The notes below the pieces were generated by a model. The model ran no database searches and had not been told where the DNA came from. It saw only the letters and a program-made list of their open reading frames with translations. Positions 43,896 to 54,831 of a stretch of 64,000 bases of DNA are shown piece after piece. Origin of the DNA: Lepraria neglecta (Eukaryota; Ascomycota; Lecanoromycetes; Lecanorales; Stereocaulaceae). A program made the position numbers and the translations under genes. The stretch covers positions 4,278,001 to 4,342,000 of the forward strand of contig CM065648.1 of assembly GCA_033220425.1 (NCBI GenBank). The letters are read 5' to 3'. The number at the start of each line of letters is the position of its first letter. The stretch's first letter is position 1.

Positions 43896-46850
43896 ATGGC
43901 TACCCAAAACGCTCAGGGCGTCACTGGTATGTGGAAATGAAATGATGCGCTGGCATATTTTGGTCATCTGCTGATGTTCAGAATAAGACCCTGGCTCTGG
44001 CCCTGAGCGGGCGCCACACGTGACACGGACATTGTCACAGAGGGGAAAGGAGAAGTCCGTTTACTGCAAGTTCTTTGGGACGAAGAATGGTAGGCCCTTC
44101 CTATGTCTCTCTTAGTGTAGTGTTTGCTGTCTTTTGCCTCGTGCCTGATTTTCTTCACGTGCTTCCTTCTCAGGCCTCGGCCTCTCGTTTCAAGGTCTTC
44201 GGAGCCAAGAATCGTAGGCGGATCCTACAGCCTGATGGTAGTCTTTGCTAGCCTGACGTCTGAAGCTACGTGATGTACCTGCACGTGCTTCCATCTGATA
44301 TTCTCGGAACGTGGTAGTGTTTCCTAGCCTGACGTTGATTTGCGTTTTGCCTAATTGAGCTATCTGCTGCCTGATCCACCAACACGTGCTTCCACCCCAT
44401 CCCATACCTCGGCCTATCTCTTAGTCTCGTGGCCTTGCGTGTGTTTTCATATTTTTCGGTTACGTTCTGCACCTAGCATTTAGTGTCGTTTTGGACATCA
44501 TCTCATGATTTGATTCTTCTCTTCTAGGCTGTAGAGCCGGCGACGCCTGCCCCTTCATCCACGATGCGTCAAAGCTCCAGAATAATGGACCGAGGCCCAA
44601 GGCTGGGCGGAAGCCTGTCCCTGAGCAGGATACATCTGGACCCTCCCAGAACACGAGTACGAACACAGAGAATGAGCCGGCAGCTAGCTCAACAGAAGGC
44701 CGCCGTTTCATACCACCGCCTGTAGATGGCAGTCGTGTGGTCGGCAAACCGGTTCCCAAGGCTCAGGCTGAAGACCCTCGAGAATTCCAAATCAAGCAGT
44801 TGAAGCGGCGATTTTCTCCTACAGAAACTGCCGAGGATGGAGGTACGGCATTCACGTTTCAGATGGTACCCTCTGATCCGGATTTCCCGTTTGAAATGGT
44901 GGGATTGGAGTGTGTCCTTCACGTGCCCGTCAGCTACCCTAAGGAAGGGAAACCGAGTCTTGATGTGAAGAATGAGGAGATGGGGAGGGAATGGCAAGTT
45001 AGAGTTGAGAGAGGATTTGCAAGATTGGCGGAGAGGGCTCCGCAAGGGACGCTATTGGGATTGATGAACAGTCTGGATAGGCAGCTCGAGGGTTTGTTGG
45101 TGGATAGGAAGGAGGATGAAGGTATTACTATAATACTGAACCAACTTCCTAGGCAAGCAGAGCCAGTAAATTCCCTGCGGCCAGCCAAATCAACCACGCC
45201 GAATCCCCCAATAGCCAGCAAACCTCAAGAAGTGTATACATCAGAACAACGCCACCAAGCTTCCCAACGCCGCGAAACAGAGACCCGCCAACTCGAAGCA
45301 CGCCTAGGTCGTACACCGCTCTTCTCGAAGTCCTCGGATGGCATCGCCTATACCATCCCTATCACACCACGAAAACATGCAGATTTACCAGTTCCACTGC
45401 AAGTGGTCAAGGCTATCAAACTGTTCGTTCCTATGCTTTACCCTCTACAGCATTATAGGATTGAGCTCCAAAACGTAAGCAGGGAAGCCGCGAAAGCGAC
45501 TGAGAAGGGATTCGAAAAGAAGATGAAGGAGGTTGCGGAGGGTAATCTGATGGGCCATGTGAATTGGTTGGCGCAGAACATGCATGTGCTTGCCACCGAA
45601 GTTATCAACGAGCCTGTAGTCGAAGCCGAAGTGAACAAAGCTCACGACCTTCCACCGGTGCAGGCTGGTGAGTCTGCAATTGAGAAGGTCAATCCTGCTA
45701 TGAAGGGCGAACATGATGACCGAAGCCACATCAAGCTCATCCCACCGCCACCAGAATGGATCATGGTCAACGAAGGAGAGGCTGACTACTCAAGTGAAAG
45801 CGATTATTCAGACTCTTACGATTCCGGCGACGAAGACGAATACGGAGAAAAGGGTGGAGCTGCTCTCGAGACGGTCCCTGAATCCTCTGCTCCCACAGGT
45901 GGTCCGGAGCGTGGCATATCCCTCTCGTTCCCCTCACTTGAGCTTTACGGCATCGAGCTTCTTGAGCTTGTCTCTTTATGCATCACGATCAAGTGCGAGC
46001 GTTGCAAAGACACGATGGACATCAACAACCTGCGGGACACAGCAAACAAGTCTGAGTCGTGTAAGAAGTGCGCCATGGCGCTGAGTGTTGGGTATCGAAG
46101 GGAGTTGATGCATATCAATTCTGTGAGAGCTGGGTACTTGGATTTGGAGGGTTGTACGGTCGTTGATATGCTACCGAGCAACTTTTTGCCGACGTGTTCT
46201 GAGTGTTCGACCACACATCCATCGCCTGGAGTGGTGTCCGTTCGTGGCGAGTCGTCGATGGCTGTTTGTCGGGAATGTCATCGTAAGATGAGTACGCAAC
46301 GACCTTGCCTCCTTGTTGGCACGTACTAATGAGCGGCCTCCAGCTTTCAAGATTCCAGAAGTCAAGTTTCTACTAGTGAGCTCCGCAGCTCGAGTTGGTC
46401 GCGCTCCAGTACGCAAGAAGGTATCTTCTGCTGTTTATTTCCTTTAACCACATGTATGGCTAACGAATTTCTTCTCAGCCAAAAGAATCTCTAGGCATAG
46501 TAGCAGGCCAAGAGCTCCCGCGTCGTGGCCGTTGTGAGCACTACAGCAAAAGCTACCGCTGGTTCCGCTTCAGTTGCTGTTCCAAAGTTTTTGCGTGTGA
46601 TAAATGCCATGACGTTGCGAGCGATCATCCAAATGAGCATGCTAATCGCATGATCTGCGGGTACTGCTCTCGTGAGCAGAATTATCGGCCGGAGGATTGT
46701 GGTATCTGTCATTCAAGTCTCATTAAGAAGGCTGGGAGTGGATTCTGGGAGGGCGGTAAGGGGACGAGGGATAAGAGTAAGATGTCAAGGAAGGATCCGA
46801 GGAAGTATAAGAGGAGGGCTGGTGGGACGGCGAGGAAGGTGAAGGCTTGA
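43896..46850 (+). CDS. CCCH and CHY zinc-finger protein
   Basis: Likely exons 43896-43926, 43988-44089, 44528-46291, 46344-46420 and 46479-46850, giving 781 residues. The frame closes in every exon. The acceptor before exon 2 (AATAAG) is weak and is the least sure point. A CCCH finger spans the exon 2/3 junction (YCKFFGTKN-GCRAGDACPFIHD). A middle region with MVPSDPDFPFEMVGLECVLH resembles an RWD-like fold. Cys pairs (IKCERCKD; CKKC; CSECS; CRECH) follow. Last comes a CHY zinc finger: GRCEHYSKSYRWFRFSCCSK, VFACDKCHDVASDHPNEHA, ICGYCSREQNYRPEDCGICH, then GSGFWEGGKGTRDKSKMSRK. CHY domains bind zinc and occur in redox and ubiquitin-linked proteins; the role of this fungal type is not established. 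Its second intron is unusual (see the repeat entry). Confidence 0.85.
44090..44527 (+). repeat. Intron with degenerate ~110-base repeats and a duplicated exon fragment
   Basis: This 438-base intron is five to nine times longer than most others in the window. Three degenerate units each contain CACGTGCTTCC (near 44157, 44282 and 44383) and a TAGTxTTTGCTxxCTGACGT-like part (near 44120, 44240, 44310). At about 44191-44219 a segment closely matches the end of the preceding coding exon plus its donor (CAAGGTCTTCGGAGCCAAG versus CAAGTTCTTTGGGACGAAG, both followed by AAT and GTAGGC). It would encode KVFGAKN instead of KFFGTKN and lacks the zinc-binding Cys. Confidence 0.6.
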
Positions 46851-47289
46851 GATGACGCCTATATGGTAAGCATAGTTTCCGATATAAGATAATTCGGCCC
46901 CTCTGCCTCTCTTCTGTCGCTGCGGTCATCGTAAATTTTTGAACAGCCGTCGCAGTCTCACGGCAGGGTAGAGCTCGCGAGGAGTTTAAGGTGAGCCATT
47001 TGGACGGTGTAGGGATGGTCAGGTCTATGCGTTGACTGTTATTGTTACGGACTGGAAAAGTGTACCAGTTGGTATCGCTACCCACTTCCTGACATCCGTA
47101 TTTCTAGCCTAGCATCTCTGTCCAGGAAGGCTTTAAGGTGCTTTGTGCATCATACTTGAACGAGTAATAGAACCAGGCTGCCCCAAGGTGCAACAAAAGG
47201 AAGTGAGCCTGCGGAAGGAAATAGACCACTTCCCTGTTTACTAGTACTGTGTCCCCTAATCTGAGTAATTTTGCTGGGGCCTTCAGAGG
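46851..47289. other. Intergenic between CHY gene and membrane-protein gene
   Basis: Convergent 3' flanks. No terminator motif beyond general AT-rich sequence and no repeat seen. Confidence 0.35.
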
Positions 47290-48309
47290 TCAAATTGGAC
47301 CTACAATGCAGAAAGAAAGTACAAAGCAAACGTCAGTGCCCGTCAGATGATGCGTATGCCCAAGAAGTGCACGACCGTAAATGTATGCAATCACTGCGAC
47401 ACAGAAGGGCACGGGAATTCGTAAGACTGTCTCAGCAAGTGCAAGCTCCCCAATTTGGCTCACCCAGACTGCTAATATGGAACAACACATCATGGTCAGA
47501 ACGCTGACCACAGAATCTCGTAAGAGAGGTGCATGTGCAGTGACAGCTAAGAAGCAGGAGCACCATCCCACACTGGCCATGGCAACTCCAAGCCCGAGTA
47601 TAGTCTCGAGATGACTAGCAGGTGTATCGTTGCCCTGAAGAGCGCTTTGACGTACACCTTGAGGAGTGCGTTGATGTACATTGGCAGACAGCTCGCCAGC
47701 TGCGCCCAAGTATGAGGACAAGAACTTCGAGCGCCAGGAATGAGCTGAAAATCATCGACGCCCAGACTGTGGTCCACGGGACGCCCCTCATAGCATAAAG
47801 CTTGATGATCTGAGGAAGCGCCCCGAGTACAAAGACTGACAGTCGAGCGAGAGTGTTATTCTGGAGATTGAAAAGACTGCCACCTTCTGCCTCATTTTTA
47901 GCGTCGCGAAAGCGATTGAATGCGACTTTTGGGGCAGCTTCACGGAGAGATCGTAAATCTATGAGGTAATAGACGAGCAGAATCAAAGTGTAGGTTGCGT
48001 CAGCTGCGCAGACGACCGGAGACGCTCGTAAGATGAAGCCGAACCTGGATAGGAACCCCAGTACCATTCCAGGAGGCTGGGTCATGGAATTAAGAGCAAT
48101 TGGGACAAGAGCCTAGAATGCCGATTGCCATGAGCCTTAATTAGGCAAGGATGAAGTGGCATCTGCAGCCACAGTGATCAGTTGTGACCAACGCCTTTCA
48201 CGTGGGCAGTAGACTCACCTTCCGAATTTGTATCGGCTGCTGTGGTTGGTAACCAAGACAATAGAACGGCGAACGCACTGGTTGGCAACAAAACCATTGA
48301 TTTCTTCAT
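47290..48309 (-). pseudogene. Multi-pass membrane protein with signal peptide, frame not closed
   Basis: At 48309 a good signal peptide starts (MKKSMVLLPTSAFAVLLSWL, then PTTAADTNSEG) and ends at a GTGAGT donor (48218). A second block (about 48112-47720) reads ALVPIALNSMTQPPGMVLGF, ATYTLILLVYYLIDLRSL, FNLQNNTLARLSVFVLGALP and ASMIFSSFLALEVLVLIL. A third block in another frame (to 47290) has three more hydrophobic spans (VAMASVGWCSCFLAV; VSVLTMMCCSILAVWVS; VPFCVAVIAYIYGRALLG). I could not find splice sites that join the blocks in phase, so it is either mis-modelled or broken by about two frame changes. The blocks clearly belong together by direction and membrane character. Family not recognised. 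Confidence 0.45.
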
Positions 48310-48840
48310 GACTTCAGGCATTTCACAAATCTTTGCCTGTTAAGAGACGAGAAATGAAGGAAATAAAGCTATCACAGGAAGGGGTAGAGATGAATGCGCT
48401 GGTTCGGTCGAGGATGCTGATTAGACGAAAGCCTCTGAGCGTCCTAGAACTATATCGAAAAGATCGTTTTCTTGACCAGCGATGCAATGACAAGCAGTAC
48501 CGAGTTCTCTGCGGTTGAATGAGTAATTCTAGTGAGACTTTAACTGATCTGAATGATGAGCTAGACAATTTTCTACCTTCGTTTCTAGAAAAGCTAGAGG
48601 TTCACGATTGGCATCAGGATTCCATTATCCCGTGCATGAGATGGTAGATGATAACGTAACGAGATGGCGTGCGAAAAAGGGGGGGAAGCAGCATATCACC
48701 CTGCGGTTTCAATGGCTGCGCAAAACAAGCAAGGAAGTGCAACTATCCATATTCTATACAGAATCGAATATATCGGTAGAACGTCGCAACCCACAACTAA
48801 GCCCAACAGAACCAAGCATTCTCCCTTCCCAATCTCCACC
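48310..48840. other. Intergenic
   Basis: Upstream flank of the membrane-protein gene and 3' flank of the secreted-protein gene. No feature supported. Confidence 0.35.
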
Positions 48841-49671
48841 CTAATCTCCAGCAACCAACTTCAAATCAATAGCCCCCTTCCCCGCCGTCGCACAATCCGT
48901 CGTAACCGGCTTCGCAGCCACATGCGGATTACTCGGATCCCTCTGATAAGTCGTACACCCTTGCGCATCACTCAGATTCCTCAATTGCCGCTCACTAACA
49001 ATATAACTCCCATACGCCTGACTAACCTGCTTCCCCGCGCCATACGTGCCCGCCGTATTATCCGGCAACTGCTTCAAGTTGACAGCTGCGATGTTATACC
49101 CCACGCCATTCGCATCACACTCGTTTATCATGGACACGTAGATCAGTTCCTCGCAGTCAAATTGGTCGGGGTAGCGAGCGCTGTTGCCGAAGGGTGGGAG
49201 GAAGGAACCGATTGTGCAGCCGGGGGCTGAGGCCCAGATCCATTGGCCTGGGTATTGCCATTCGGCGGCGCAGAGGGTCTTTATGGGGGCTATGCAGGCT
49301 GTGGTGTTTAGGGGGGTGGTGAGGGTGTCGTTTAAACACTGCACTCCGTAGGCGGCGGGGACGTTGTTGGGGGAGAGGGAGACGGGCGAGGAGCAGGTGT
49401 CTGGGACGGAGGGGTCGACGATTAGGGGACCGCATTCGTCGGGGCCGGTGGTTGTAGGGAGGGAACCAAATTCGGATGTTAGGGCTGCGTATTCTGAGGC
49501 GAATGAGGCGGAGGAGGCGGAAGCTGCGGAGTTTAAGGAGGGTGCAGCTGAGGAGGCGGCCGCGGCAGGAGCATTGGTGACGGGAACGCCGGTGGAGGGT
49601 AGGGGTGTTGATTGAGGGGCGGCGAGGACGGTGATGGTGAGGAATGGTAGGATTGAGAATAGGAGATGCAT
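48841..49671 (-). CDS. Secreted Cys-containing protein, 276 residues
   Basis: Single exon. Signal peptide MHLLFSILPFLTITVLAAP, then an Ala/Ser/Thr-rich linker (about residues 20-60). A compact domain with spaced Cys follows: DECGPLIVDPSVPDTCSSP, VQCLNDTLTTPLNTTACIAP, LCAAEWQYPGQWIWASAPGC, FDCEELIYVSMINECDANGV, GCTTYQRDPSNPH and TDCATAGKGA. NDT and NTT glycosylation sites are present. The pattern suggests disulfide-bonded extracellular structure of the kind common among fungal secreted proteins of unknown role. No catalytic motif was recognised. Confidence 0.75.
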   Translation of the reverse strand: MHLLFSILPFLTITVLAAPQSTPLPSTGVPVTNAPAAAASSAAPSLNSAASASSASFASEYAALTSEFGSLPTTTGPDECGPLIVDPSVPDTCSSPVSLSPNNVPAAYGVQCLNDTLTTPLNTTACIAPIKTLCAAEWQYPGQWIWASAPGCTIGSFLPPFGNSARYPDQFDCEELIYVSMINECDANGVGYNIAAVNLKQLPDNTAGTYGAGKQVSQAYGSYIVSERQLRNLSDAQGCTTYQRDPSNPHVAAKPVTTDCATAGKGAIDLKLVAGD

Positions 49672-50266
49672 CTTTGCCTGTGTCCTGGTTTAGTAGCAAG
49701 GCTTGCTGTGTAAGACAAAGGAAGAGGCTTGAAGACAGACTGGGCAGAAGCCAGTGGAGCATTATATTACAAGTGCACATGGCATACGCGTGCAAAACGT
49801 TTTGGCCTTGATCGCGAGTCGCAAACGTGGTTTCAGAGCCTCAAAGAGTTGGCGACAAGGGAAGAATAAGCGCTTTGTAGGCATCCGATGATTTGTGGGA
49901 ACGTGATAAATATGCGTCGCGCTTGATAATTCGCATCTAATGGCTTAGCGTAAGACGGGCCATAGTGCCCTCAATGCACGATACTGCAAAGATGTGACAT
50001 ATATGGATATTAGTAGTTTCGAGAAAGTGGAGCATGATTGAGGCCCTCGATGCGAAGCCGGGGTGTTAATGTAAATTAAGTGAGAATCAGAATTCAACGA
50101 AGGAAGAGCACTGGGGGCGGGAATTTCTTTCTGGAGTTGCATTCAATTCGCATTGATTGCCGTGAGCATCGTCAAATACCTTTTAGGCCTGTCTTGAGAC
50201 CGAATTTTCTATGTCGAACGCCGTGGTGGCTCATGCATCGCTGTTGGGACGAAGAGTATGCATTGT
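49672..50266. other. Intergenic
   Basis: Promoter of the secreted-protein gene on one side and 3' flank of CCT5 on the other. Nothing further seen. Confidence 0.35.
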
Positions 50267-52441
50267 CTAAAACTCGTTCTCATCGCTTCCAGCTATGATG
50301 ACATTGTTGATCTTGAGGACCATACGGCAAAGCTGTGTGGCGAGTAGGAGTTGCTGGCGTTTGCCAATCAAAGGATCGATGACGAAGTTTTCTCGCATAT
50401 CTGGCGAATCCGTCAGCAAAGAGAGGGCAGAGATGAGTTTGATGAAGAGTTTTTGTATGCTTACCGTTGCTACCGCTCTGCATGCAGTCCACACCCAACC
50501 TTGAGTTCTTTTCCTTCACCTGCCTTGACTTGATCGAGGCCAGAGTTTCGATGGGACTCAGTCCCGAATTCTCTGCTAATGCCATGGGTACTGAGTCAAG
50601 AGCATCTGCGAATGCTCGCATGGCATACTGCTCCAAGCCAGGACTCTGAGGGTACGTTAGTATTAATGATATGGACGGGATTGGCTCAATACACAAACCT
50701 TGACTGCCGCTTCTTCAACAGCTAACGAGCAGGCGATCTCTGCAGCGCCTCCCCCATATACAACACGATTGTCTTTGACAAGATTTCGAACAACACATAG
50801 AGCATCGTGTAATGAGCGCTTCGCCTCATCGATGATCTGGGGAGTGCCGTTGTGTCAGCTAATGAGAAAGTTTGCTCGGAGACTCGACCAACCATCTTAT
50901 TGCTACCCCGTACAAAAACAGTCACGGCTCTTGTGTTTGCGCACTCCTCAATGACTAGCATCTTTTCCCTTGTGGTACCGAAGCTCATCTCTCTGACCAG
51001 ACCTGCCTTTCCTAGCTTGGCTGCGCTCAGGTCTTCGAATCTAGGAACGATGCGTCCATTTGTAGCTATTGCAATGAGCTCGATCTCTGGACCACCAACC
51101 CATCGTACTGCGGGCAGCTTGTTCTGCAACAACAAGTGGTTTGCTTCGTCGTCAAAGCCCCATTGACATATTACTAGATTGGCGCCTGTGTCTTTTATCT
51201 GCTGGATCATTTCTGTAAACTTGTTTTTCTCATAGCTCTGCAGCTTCTTGAACTCTTCAACGGTCGTTATGTCCAGCTTATGCTTGGTCTTTGGTTTTGG
51301 TGGCTCAAACGCGCAGGTCAGTATGGCTAATTTGGCGTCTCGTACTTCGTCTGGCATCTGAGGGTGTGAAAAGTCCTTGTCGACTATGACTCCCTTCACT
51401 AGTAATGTATCCTCTAATGAACCACCGACTTTGCCGTCAACCTTGATCAGCTCGAAGTCCACGTCCTTTCGCTCTAGGTCGGCAACCGAAAGGACAGCAT
51501 CGACAGCTATTTGGGCAAATTGATCATGAGCTTTGGAAACACTGATCAAACGTCAGCTCCTCGATCCACTGCGAAATATCGTTCCGCATACATTTTGCTT
51601 CCCAAACTCGTCTTTGCAACCTCAAACAGATTGTGCCTCTCTTCTTTGGTAAATTCAACTTTGTCACTGATTCGATCCAACTCGGAGACTGCGACCTCGC
51701 AGGCTTGATCGTAGCCGTCTGCTATCCGGATAGGATGTATGCCTTTGTCGATAAGATCTGCTGCTTGCTCTAATAGAGCACCTGCCAACACAACTACTCC
51801 TGTGGTTCCGTCTCCTATTTCATCATCTTGTGACTTGGACAGCTCGACGAGTAATTTTGCGACGTGGTTCGATATTTCCATCTGACCAACACTTAGCCAA
51901 CATCCAGCATAGCCAGACAGATTGCGTACCTGTGACAGAATCGTAGCTCCATCGTTTGTGACTGTAATGTCTCCATCAGGTGAGATAAGGATCTTGTCTA
52001 AGCCTCGTGGACCCTTCGAGTCTACTTCAGCAAACTTCCATAGCCAGTTGATATGCCCATCCACAACCAACATACCAGTGACGTCCGCACAATATTTGCT
52101 ACCGTCCTTGCTGCGAGTATGTGGGATTTGACTGCATCGTTGCCGTGTTGTCTCTTCTTCTTCCCTTGACTGGAGTCCAATCAGTCCAAGCTCTTTGACA
52201 CCTCCTTGTGTGTTCGCGGGCTCGCTGTGTTTTAACATACTCTCTCACAACGATGAATGGTCGACCTTGCTCATCCTTCATTACGGACGCTGAACATTAC
52301 TAGATTAGCCTTCCAACCTATGATGACAGCATCGATAGGTGTCTGTACCATTTGACATATCCAGGTCTATTGTCAGAAAAGTCAGCTCTAAGTTCAAAAA
52401 TACGAGGAAGCTGTGCTTTCTCCGGACTTACTCATAGCCAT
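50267..52441 (-). CDS. CCT5: T-complex protein 1 subunit epsilon (CCT5)
   Basis: Cytosolic chaperonin subunit that folds actin, tubulin and WD-repeat proteins in the eight-subunit TRiC ring. Ten exons: 52441-52432, 52366-52349, 52289-52241, 52169-52076, 52013-51930, 51881-51592, 51541-50893, 50836-50699, 50645-50465 and 50400-50267, giving 548 residues, the normal length. Start [20 protein letters not shown] is rebuilt from two tiny exons (10 and 18 bases). Motifs are [44 protein letters not shown] (ATP-binding GDGTT), [16 protein letters not shown] and the epsilon-specific end [12 protein letters not shown]. Two donors (GTTGGT at 50892 and GTTTGT at 50698) are weak, but reading frame and conservation support them. 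HP1 starts 374 bases away on the other strand. Confidence 0.93.
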
Positions 52442-52814
52442 CTTGGAGTGCGTGCGGCTCTCACCGGCTTTGAGACTTCTGAAATACAAGAGAGGGATAC
52501 TTCAATATGGTCTTGAATCAAAACTTCACCAAAGTTGTTGAAGTTCTCTTAGAAATCTTCCAACTGCAAAATATTCGGGGACGTGCCAGGCGCGCTACCG
52601 GCTTCTCCACGCGACTTGAAAATCCGGCCAAGCACTGCGGACCCCCATCATCACACCCAGTGTGCGCCTCCTTGTGTAGTTCAACAACCACCTCACCATG
52701 ACACTTGCCAACTTCTTCACCTTGTGAGACTCTATTCAATTGACCTTCCAGCTACGCCTCCCTCACACAGCTTCACCCTGAGCTCAGAGAACTACGGTAT
52801 CACGTCACAGTACC
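52442..52814. promoter_or_regulatory. Shared divergent promoter, CCT5 / HP1
   Basis: 373 bases lie between the two start codons. The HP1 side is CT-rich with several CACC and TCACAC runs. No specific site is claimed. Confidence 0.4.
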
Positions 52815-54012
52815 ATGCCTCGTAAGTCAATCACTACTCAGCTCACCGACCTGAGCTTCGCGTCATCTACATGGGTTCTTACTCTAACCTCATTTTGCAG
52901 CTCCCTTACCCGTCGAGAGCGACGCCGAGTCCGCAGCGGAAGACATTCCCCCTACCAAAGCCGAAGCGACCACAAAGGAGGAGCCCGAAGATAGCAAGAT
53001 GAAAGATGAGGAGGACGAAGAAGAAGTAGTTGAGGATGAGAACGACGAAGAAGAAGAAGATGAGGATGAGGAGGACCCAGAGACGTATGTGGCGATCCGG
53101 ACGTGACGTTTGCAGTGCTTACATTTCTATACAGCTTCGTCGTGGAGGCCATTCTAGATCACCGTTCGGACTTCGAGGATGTACGTCTACTGTGTCCATT
53201 TGAAGCATCTTTCACATGTACTGACATTGTGAACTTGTAGGGCCAAATGCGCTACTACGTGAAATGGATGGGCTACCCAAAGAAGGCAGACTGCACATGG
53301 GAGACTGAGGAGAACCTCGAGTAAGTCTTTCAAAGCGCATCTGGAATCGACCCCTTTCAGCTAGCTAACGCATATCACAGGGGAGCACGCGAGATCCTTG
53401 AGGGATATTGGAAGACGCTTGCTGGCAAGCCCGTCGCCGACCAGAAGCCCTCCAAGAAACGTGTCCGTCAGAGCACAGGGGCTGAAAAGAAACCCGATAT
53501 TTCAAAGCGACCGAAGACGAGCAAGGGCAGCAGGAAGTGCAATGGTGTGCTGGAACAGGACACCACACCGACACCCTTGCCAGGGTACACGGAGGAGGGC
53601 GAGGACGACTGGAAGCCGCCTCCAGCAAATAAAGACGCCTGGGATTCGAAAGTGCAATGTGTCGATACCGTAATTCGCGAGAACTCGGACGGAGAGCTTT
53701 GGGGCTATCTGATCTGGAACGAGAAGAATGCAGATGGGAGATTCTATCGTACAAAGGCGAATCTGCCCACGATCTACAGAGCTGCTCCACAACGCGTACG
53801 TCAAGCCCATCCTTCCTCTTCCTTTTGTCGGCTTTTCATGCCTAGAAGCTAACCAACGTCTAGATGTTACACTTCTACGAGAAACATCTGTAATATGTTC
53901 CTTGCCTATTTGAGAATCCATGCTCTACTGACTCACTTCCAGCGTCTTCTCAACTAACGCCCGAGACCCAGCAGCAGATGAAGCAGACGGGAAAGACGAG
54001 AAAGACGTTTAA
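52815..54012 (+). CDS. HP1: Heterochromatin protein 1 (chromodomain plus chromoshadow)
   Basis: Seven exons: 52815-52821, 52901-53084, 53135-53180, 53241-53320, 53381-53795, 53864-53889 and 53943-54012, giving 275 residues. After an acidic N-terminus the chromodomain reads FVVEAILDHRSDFED-GQMRYYVKWMGYPKKADCT-WETEENL, with the aromatic cage residues in place for binding H3K9 methylation. A basic hinge (KPSKKRVRQSTGAEKKPD) follows. The chromoshadow domain is WDSKVQCVDTVIRENSDG, GYLIWNEKNADGRFYRTKAN, then RMLHFYEKHLVF. It would bind and spread silent chromatin, the HP1 role known in Neurospora and Aspergillus. Its first coding exon is only 7 bases. Confidence 0.92.
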
Positions 54013-54831
54013 TGAACGTCTACCAAAGTTCAGGCCTTCCACTAAAGGCTACGCCATGTTCACACCTCCACGCCCCTGGTGCAGGTAAAAATGGGCTTTA
54101 GCCCGACCCACCATCACCAGCGTGCCTTTTCTATCAATCAAAAATCCTTCACAGCGAGGCGTACAGTGAGTGCTCCATCGTTCTGGCAATGTCGCCATTC
54201 CCCTGGTCCGCTTCCATGATTCATCTTCGATCACCCCATGTACCATAGCCCGATCAGCATACTCAGCAGACTTGGTTGGCGTCTGCCGAGGAGATGGTGA
54301 TTCATCTTGAGCTCGAGATTGGCTAGGGAAGAAATCGAAGATGTGGCTCGTGGAGCATAATCTTCAGACGCAGGATCAATGCATATCATCATCAAACTTC
54401 AGACCTTGCCTTATCACAGCGATCCTGCAGACTCATAATGTGTCATCGTTCACGTTAGGTTCTGCATTACGGTATTCACCTTGAAGACTCAATTCATTCG
54501 TCGTTCCAATTATTCTCTGCGTTGTCGTACTCATCATAAAAGCTTAGCTTACATCTCGTTCTAATAACCTACCGACTTTGCCTCGCCTGAGCATTTACAG
54601 TCATTGATGTGTCTCTCCAGCCGTTGATCATATGAAAGGCTAGTTATCTAGCTTTCTATTTTGCAAAACCTATAGTCTAGATGGCTGGAAACGAGAAATG
54701 GCAAAGCTAGGCGGTGATGGGGTATCTCAGATAAATCAAAGCGAGAAAATGCACATCCCAAATTCCAGCCAAATCCCCACTCTTGACGATTCATCAGCAT
54801 ACGGTCTCAGCACTTGATCCCGTAGCAACTC
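54013..54831. other. Intergenic, convergent 3' flanks
   Basis: About 0.8 kb between the HP1 stop and the stop of the next minus-strand gene. Short frames only; no repeat or RNA recognised. Confidence 0.35.
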
